A DNA stretch of 7,086 bases from an uncultured Synechococcus sp. (lineage in GTDB: Bacteria; Cyanobacteriota; Cyanobacteriia; PCC-6307; Cyanobiaceae). The DNA is taken from NCBI GenBank assembly GCA_913040905.1, contig CAJWIC010000069.1, forward strand, positions 1 to 7,086, written 5' to 3'. Position numbers and translations under genes: made by a program. Positions 3,560-7,086 of the stretch are shown piece by piece. The notes under the pieces are model-generated. The model saw only the letters and a list, made by a program, of their open reading frames with translations, was not told where the DNA came from and searched no databases. Each line of letters begins with the position of its first letter. Positions within the stretch are counted from its first letter, which is position 1.

Positions 3560-6430
3560 AACAGCGACGGCCACCTCTTCCACACTTGGGCAAGTACAAA
3601 TCAGGTTGCGATCGCCGTAGGCGTTGTCGATCCGAGCCACCGCCGGCCACACCTTGCTCTGCTGCAGATCAGGCAACGGAAATGCCGCTTGCTGACGGCT
3701 GTAGGGACGATCCCAGTCCTCGGCCATCACCGCAGCCATCGTGTGAGGAGCTCGTTTCAAGGGGTTATTGCTGGCATCAATCGCCCCTGATTCAATCGCC
3801 CGGACTTCATCGCGAATGGCAATCATCGCTTCAGCAAAACGATCCAATTCCGCCAGGCTTTCACTCTCTGTGGGCTCCACCATCACGGTGCCGGCCACGG
3901 GCCAGCTCACGGTCGGTGCGTGGAAGCCGTAATCCATCAATCGTTTGGCGATGTCATCCACCTCGATCCCGGCATCCCGTTTCAGAGGACGCAGATCAAG
4001 GATGCATTCGTGGGCAACACGGCCGGTGGCACCGCGGAACAGCACGGGGTAGTGCGGGTCCAGACGAAGAGCCAGATAGTTGGCCGACAACAACGCCACC
4101 GCTGTGGCCTGTCGCAGGGCCTCCGCCCCCATCATCCGCAGGTACATCCAACTGATCGGCAGGATGCTCGCACTGCCCAAAGCGGCTGCAGATACTGGCC
4201 CAATCGCTTGATCTGACGAGGTCTGCAAGGGGTGCCCAGGCAGGAATGGGGCCAGATGAGCCGCCACACCGATCGGACCGACGCCGGGACCGCCACCGCC
4301 ATGGGGAATGCAGAAGGTCTTGTGCAGGTTCAGATGGCAGACATCGGCACCAAAGGCCCCCGGACGGCACAGACCCACCTGGGCATTGAGGTTGGCGCCA
4401 TCGAGGTACACCTGACCGCCATGGCGATGCACCAGCTCGCAGATGCTGCGAATGCCGGTCTCGAACACGCCGTGGGTGGAGGGGTAGGTGACCATCAGCG
4501 CCGCCAGGCGGTCGGCATGCTCCGCCGCGCGAGCCGCCAGATCCTGCTGATCGATGTTGCCGTCGTCATCGCAGGCCACCGCCACCACCTTGAGACCGGC
4601 CATCACGGCACTGGCGGGATTGGTGCCATGGGCACTGGTGGGAATCAGACAGACATCGCGATGGTCGTCACCTCGGGAGCGATGCCAGGCCCGGATCACG
4701 AGCAGCCCGGCGTACTCCCCCTGGGAACCGGCATTGGGCTGCAGCGACACGGCTGCAAAACCCGTGAGCGCCGCAAGCCAGGCTTCCAGCTGCTCGGCCA
4801 AGCGCTGGTAACCCAAGGCCTGTGCAGCAGGGGCGAAGGGGTGCAACCCGGCAAAGGCAGGCCAGCTCACGGGCAACAGCTCAGCGGCCGCGTTGAGCTT
4901 CATCGTGCAGCTGCCGAGAGGAATCATCCCGTGCACCAACGAGAGATCACGACTCACCAGGCGCTGGATGTAGCGCATCAGCTCGGTCTCGCTGCGATAG
5001 CTGTGGAACACCGGTTGCGTCAGCCAGGCGTCATCTCTGCCGGGCACACCCTCCAGCTCCTTGACGGACGCCAGCGGCAGGGATGGAGCTGCCTGTCCAA
5101 CAGCTCTCGCCAGGGCTGCCACCAACCGGGTCAGCTCAGCGGCCGTGGTGCATTCATCCAGGGCGATGCCGAATCCTGTTGCCGCCGCAGGATCCGCGCC
5201 ATCCGGGAGCACCCGCAGGTTGAACCCTGCTTCCCCAACCGCTTGATGCACCGCCGGGGCCAGGGGTGAGGTCACCGCGACCGTGTCAAAGCGCTCTCCC
5301 TCCGGCAGATCAAAGCCCAGGGTCTGCAGAGCACGCTCCAGCTGCCGGCGCTGACCGACGATGCGACGGGCGATCGCCATCAGACCGTCCGGACCGTGGT
5401 GGACGGCGTAAAAGGAAGCCATCACCGCAAGCAGCACCTGGGCTGTGCAGATGTTGCTGGTGGCCTTGTCGCGGCGAATGTGCTGCTCACGGGTCTGCAG
5501 AGCCAGACGCAGGGCCGGATTCCCTGCCGAATCCCTGGACTGACCCACCAGGCGGCCGGGGATCTGACGTTTGTAGGTGTCCTTGGTGGCGAAGAAAGCG
5601 GCGTGGGGCCCCCCGAAACCCATCGGCACGCCAAAACGCTGGGCACTGCCAACAGCGATGTCAGCACCGAAGGACGCAACGGGCGCAAGCAGGGTCTGGG
5701 CCAGCGGATCAATGGCCACGGTCGCCAGAGCCCCAGCCTCGTGGGCGCGTGCAATCACGGCCGTGGGATCCCAGAGCCGACCATCCGCACCGGGCAACTG
5801 CAGCAAGACACCGAACACGGTGGCGTCAAAGCTGGCCTGCTCCGGCTTCACCCGCTCCAGCACGATTCCCAGGGGTTCCGCGCGGGTCTGCAGCACAGCC
5901 CAGGTCTGGGGGAGAACATCAGCATCCACCAGGAAACGGTTGGCCTCCACCCGTCGACAGATGCCGTAGCTGAGGCTCATCGCCTCCGCCGCGGCTGTGG
6001 CCTCGTCCAGCAGGGAGGCGTTGGCGATGGGCAAACCGGTCAGCTCGCTGATCAGGGTCTGAAAATTGAGCAGGGCCTCAAGGCGCCCCTGGGCGATCTC
6101 GGCCTGGTAGGGGGTGTAGGCGGTATACCAGGCGGGATTTTCGAACACGTGGCGCTGGATCAACGCCGGCGTGGCTGTGCCGTAGTAACCAAGGCCGATC
6201 AAGGAGCGGCGGGCATCGTTGGCCGCTGCGATCTCACGCAGATGGGCCAGGGCTTCGGCTTCGCCGCAACCTGGAGGGAGCACCCCCTGCGGCGGGGATG
6301 CATCGAGAATGTCCTCGGGCACGACATCGGCCAGGAAAGCCGCCATATCGACATACCCCAGGGCGCTGAGCATGCGCTGCTGATCGATGTCGCTGGGGCC
6401 GACGTGACGCTGCAGGAAAGGGGAGGTCAC
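3551..6430 (-). CDS. gcvP: Glycine dehydrogenase (decarboxylating), P protein
   Basis: The 959-residue product is the P protein of the glycine cleavage system, in the single-chain form found in cyanobacteria, plants and E. coli. With PLP it decarboxylates glycine and transfers the aminomethyl group to the lipoyl arm of GcvH. Residues up to about 440 are the N-terminal half ([49 protein letters not shown]). From about 470 the catalytic half follows, with the PLP-binding lysine Lys704 in [24 protein letters not shown]-like [13 protein letters not shown] (507-518) and [12 protein letters not shown] (601-612) are also conserved. The length is normal and the protein complete. The start codon is GTG at 6428-6430; no ATG lies between it and gcvH, and no good Shine-Dalgarno site is seen. 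gcvH lies 55 bases upstream on the same strand. In cyanobacteria the system removes photorespiratory glycine and supplies methylene-tetrahydrofolate. Confidence 0.97.
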   Translation of the reverse strand: MTSPFLQRHVGPSDIDQQRMLSALGYVDMAAFLADVVPEDILDASPPQGVLPPGCGEAEALAHLREIAAANDARRSLIGLGYYGTATPALIQRHVFENPAWYTAYTPYQAEIAQGRLEALLNFQTLISELTGLPIANASLLDEATAAAEAMSLSYGICRRVEANRFLVDADVLPQTWAVLQTRAEPLGIVLERVKPEQASFDATVFGVLLQLPGADGRLWDPTAVIARAHEAGALATVAIDPLAQTLLAPVASFGADIAVGSAQRFGVPMGFGGPHAAFFATKDTYKRQIPGRLVGQSRDSAGNPALRLALQTREQHIRRDKATSNICTAQVLLAVMASFYAVHHGPDGLMAIARRIVGQRRQLERALQTLGFDLPEGERFDTVAVTSPLAPAVHQAVGEAGFNLRVLPDGADPAAATGFGIALDECTTAAELTRLVAALARAVGQAAPSLPLASVKELEGVPGRDDAWLTQPVFHSYRSETELMRYIQRLVSRDLSLVHGMIPLGSCTMKLNAAAELLPVSWPAFAGLHPFAPAAQALGYQRLAEQLEAWLAALTGFAAVSLQPNAGSQGEYAGLLVIRAWHRSRGDDHRDVCLIPTSAHGTNPASAVMAGLKVVAVACDDDGNIDQQDLAARAAEHADRLAALMVTYPSTHGVFETGIRSICELVHRHGGQVYLDGANLNAQVGLCRPGAFGADVCHLNLHKTFCIPHGGGGPGVGPIGVAAHLAPFLPGHPLQTSSDQAIGPVSAAALGSASILPISWMYLRMMGAEALRQATAVALLSANYLALRLDPHYPVLFRGATGRVAHECILDLRPLKRDAGIEVDDIAKRLMDYGFHAPTVSWPVAGTVMVEPTESESLAELDRFAEAMIAIRDEVRAIESGAIDASNNPLKRAPHTMAAVMAEDWDRPYSRQQAAFPLPDLQQSKVWPAVARIDNAYGDRNLICTCPSVEEVAVAVAA

Positions 6431-6485
6431 GACGGCGAACGGGTTCAGTCCGCCGATCGTAAAGAAGGGTGACCGCAGCCCGATG

Positions 6486-6875
6486 TCAGCCCGCGTTCAC
6501 CTTGGTTCCATAGGTGCTGGCATCCATCAGCGCGTCCAGCTGAGTGGGATCACTGGGACGCAGCACCAGCAACCAGCCTTCCCCGTGGGGATCGTTCTGC
6601 AACTCCTCCGGGCTGGACAGCACCGCCTCGTTGCGCTGCACCACCTCGCCAGCCACCGGGGCATACATGTCTTCAACAGCCTTCACCGATTCGACGGATC
6701 CAAACGTGGCGCCCTTGTCCAGGCTGTCACCGACTTCAGGCAGATCCACAAAAACAATGTCCCCCAGCTGATCCACTGCAAAGGCACTGATGCCCACCCG
6801 CACGAGCTCACCGTCGGCGTTGGCGTACTCGTGGCTGTCAGCGAAACGGAAGGTAGCTGGGAACTCGAACGCCAT
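6486..6875 (-). CDS. gcvH: Glycine cleavage system H protein (lipoyl carrier)
   Basis: The 129-residue product is the H protein, the mobile lipoyl carrier that shuttles the aminomethyl group from GcvP to GcvT and is reoxidised by dihydrolipoamide dehydrogenase. The lipoyl-lysine is Lys65 in [20 protein letters not shown], the position seen in E. coli GcvH. The segments [20 protein letters not shown] (about 26-44) and [11 protein letters not shown] (45-55) form the barrel strands before it, and [12 protein letters not shown] lies near the end. The length is normal and the protein complete. The ATG at 6873-6875 is the only sensible start. The upstream PLP-protein gene ends 12 bases before it and gcvP starts 55 bases after it, so all three are likely one operon. 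No glycine-riboswitch-like leader fits in these gaps. Confidence 0.97.
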   Translation of the reverse strand: MAFEFPATFRFADSHEYANADGELVRVGISAFAVDQLGDIVFVDLPEVGDSLDKGATFGSVESVKAVEDMYAPVAGEVVQRNEAVLSSPEELQNDPHGEGWLLVLRPSDPTQLDALMDASTYGTKVNAG

Positions 6876-6887
6876 CGAAGGGCTGAT

Positions 6888-7086
6888 TCAGGATTGGTTC
6901 CCAGTCTGCGGGAGATTAACCAAGCCCGCTGCGTCCAGAGCGGACAAGGCGCGGATCAGGGCCAACTGCACGTGGGCCCGGTGGGTCCCTCCCTGGACAT
7001 AGAGATTGAACGGTTCACGCAGGGGAGCGTCGGCGGAAAACTCACTGGTGGAGCCGTCGATGAAGGTGCCGCCGGCCATCACCAGA
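6888..7086 (-). CDS. Methionine-gamma-lyase-family PLP protein, C-terminal end (runs off right edge)
   Basis: About 65 C-terminal codons are present, ending in TGA at 6888-6890; the rest lies beyond the window. The stretch MAGGTFIDGSTSEFSADAPL followed by REPFNLYVQGGTHRAHVQLA matches the end of the PF06838 family, known from Bacillus YnbB and often labelled aluminium resistance protein or methionine gamma-lyase family. In those proteins the C-terminus has a similar AGGTFI-GS-ELSADGP, PY-YVQGGL and EHVK pattern. The family is PLP-dependent and related to cystathionine lyases, but few members have a proven reaction, so the substrate is open. The PLP lysine and most of the fold are outside the window. 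A GTG at 7082 is internal and not the real start. The 12-base gap to gcvH suggests cotranscription. Confidence 0.75.
   Translation of the reverse strand, partial: LVMAGGTFIDGSTSEFSADAPLREPFNLYVQGGTHRAHVQLALIRALSALDAAGLVNLPQTGNQS

Noticed and set aside
3430..4155. Plus-strand open frame of 241 codons over the gcvP 3' end.
   Set aside because: The product is a Pro/Arg/Ser-rich shadow of gcvP with no domain features and runs across the gcvP terminator.
4232..6472. Long plus-strand open frames opposite gcvP (345, 235 and 358 codons).
   Set aside because: They are antisense to a clear full-length GcvP and arise from GC-rich codon bias; their translations are low-complexity and resemble no family.
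6431..6485. Glycine riboswitch ahead of gcvP or gcvH.
   Set aside because: The gaps are only 55 and 12 bases, too short for the aptamer, and no riboswitch-like sequence is present.
1..7086. CRISPR array, tRNA or rRNA genes, tandem repeats, or a defence cluster.
   Set aside because: No regularly spaced direct repeats, cloverleaf-like segments or defence gene motifs were seen on reading both strands.

Overview
The window looks like chromosome from a marine picocyanobacterium, most likely Synechococcus or a close relative. The reasons are the GC-rich core genes with weak or absent Shine-Dalgarno sites, the single-chain cyanobacterial-type glycine decarboxylase, the order methionine-gamma-lyase-like gene / gcvH / gcvP, and short hypothetical ORFs of a picocyanobacterial look. 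The assignment rests on recognition alone; no search was run.

Layout. Positions 1 to about 649 are strongly AT-rich and differ from everything after them. They hold the 5' end of a minus-strand gene for a probable secreted protein that runs off the left edge, with its own promoter and Shine-Dalgarno site, plus one or two doubtful small frames. At about 650 the composition jumps to GC-rich where an IS3-family insertion sequence begins. Its left end, complete orfA and the start of orfB are present; the rest is gone. From about 1102 to 1374 lies what may be a frameshifted minus-strand pseudogene. This stretch reads as the decayed edge of a genomic island.

From 1453 the sequence is ordinary core genome. 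A plus-strand pair encodes an NAD(P)H-dependent FMN reductase-family flavoprotein and a pirin-family cupin, 7 bases apart and probably cotranscribed. A 55-residue plus-strand ORF (2958-3125) faces an 83-residue minus-strand ORF (3154-3405), and a strong hairpin lies between them. A bulged 15-bp inverted repeat sits upstream of the 83-residue ORF.

The right half is a minus-strand cluster: the C-terminal end of a methionine-gamma-lyase-family PLP protein (cut by the window edge), gcvH (lipoyl carrier H protein) and gcvP (PLP-dependent glycine decarboxylase P protein). GcvP decarboxylates glycine and loads the aminomethyl group onto the lipoyl-lysine of GcvH, which passes it to GcvT (not in the window). 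In cyanobacteria this supports photorespiratory glycine removal and one-carbon supply. A hairpin plus T-tract at the gcvP stop codon is the likely end of this transcript.

No tRNA, rRNA, CRISPR array or clear riboswitch was seen. I found no convincing new multi-gene system; the best leads are the small ORFs, the unexplained inverted repeats near 2856-2886 and 3433-3489, and the composition break at the IS remnant.
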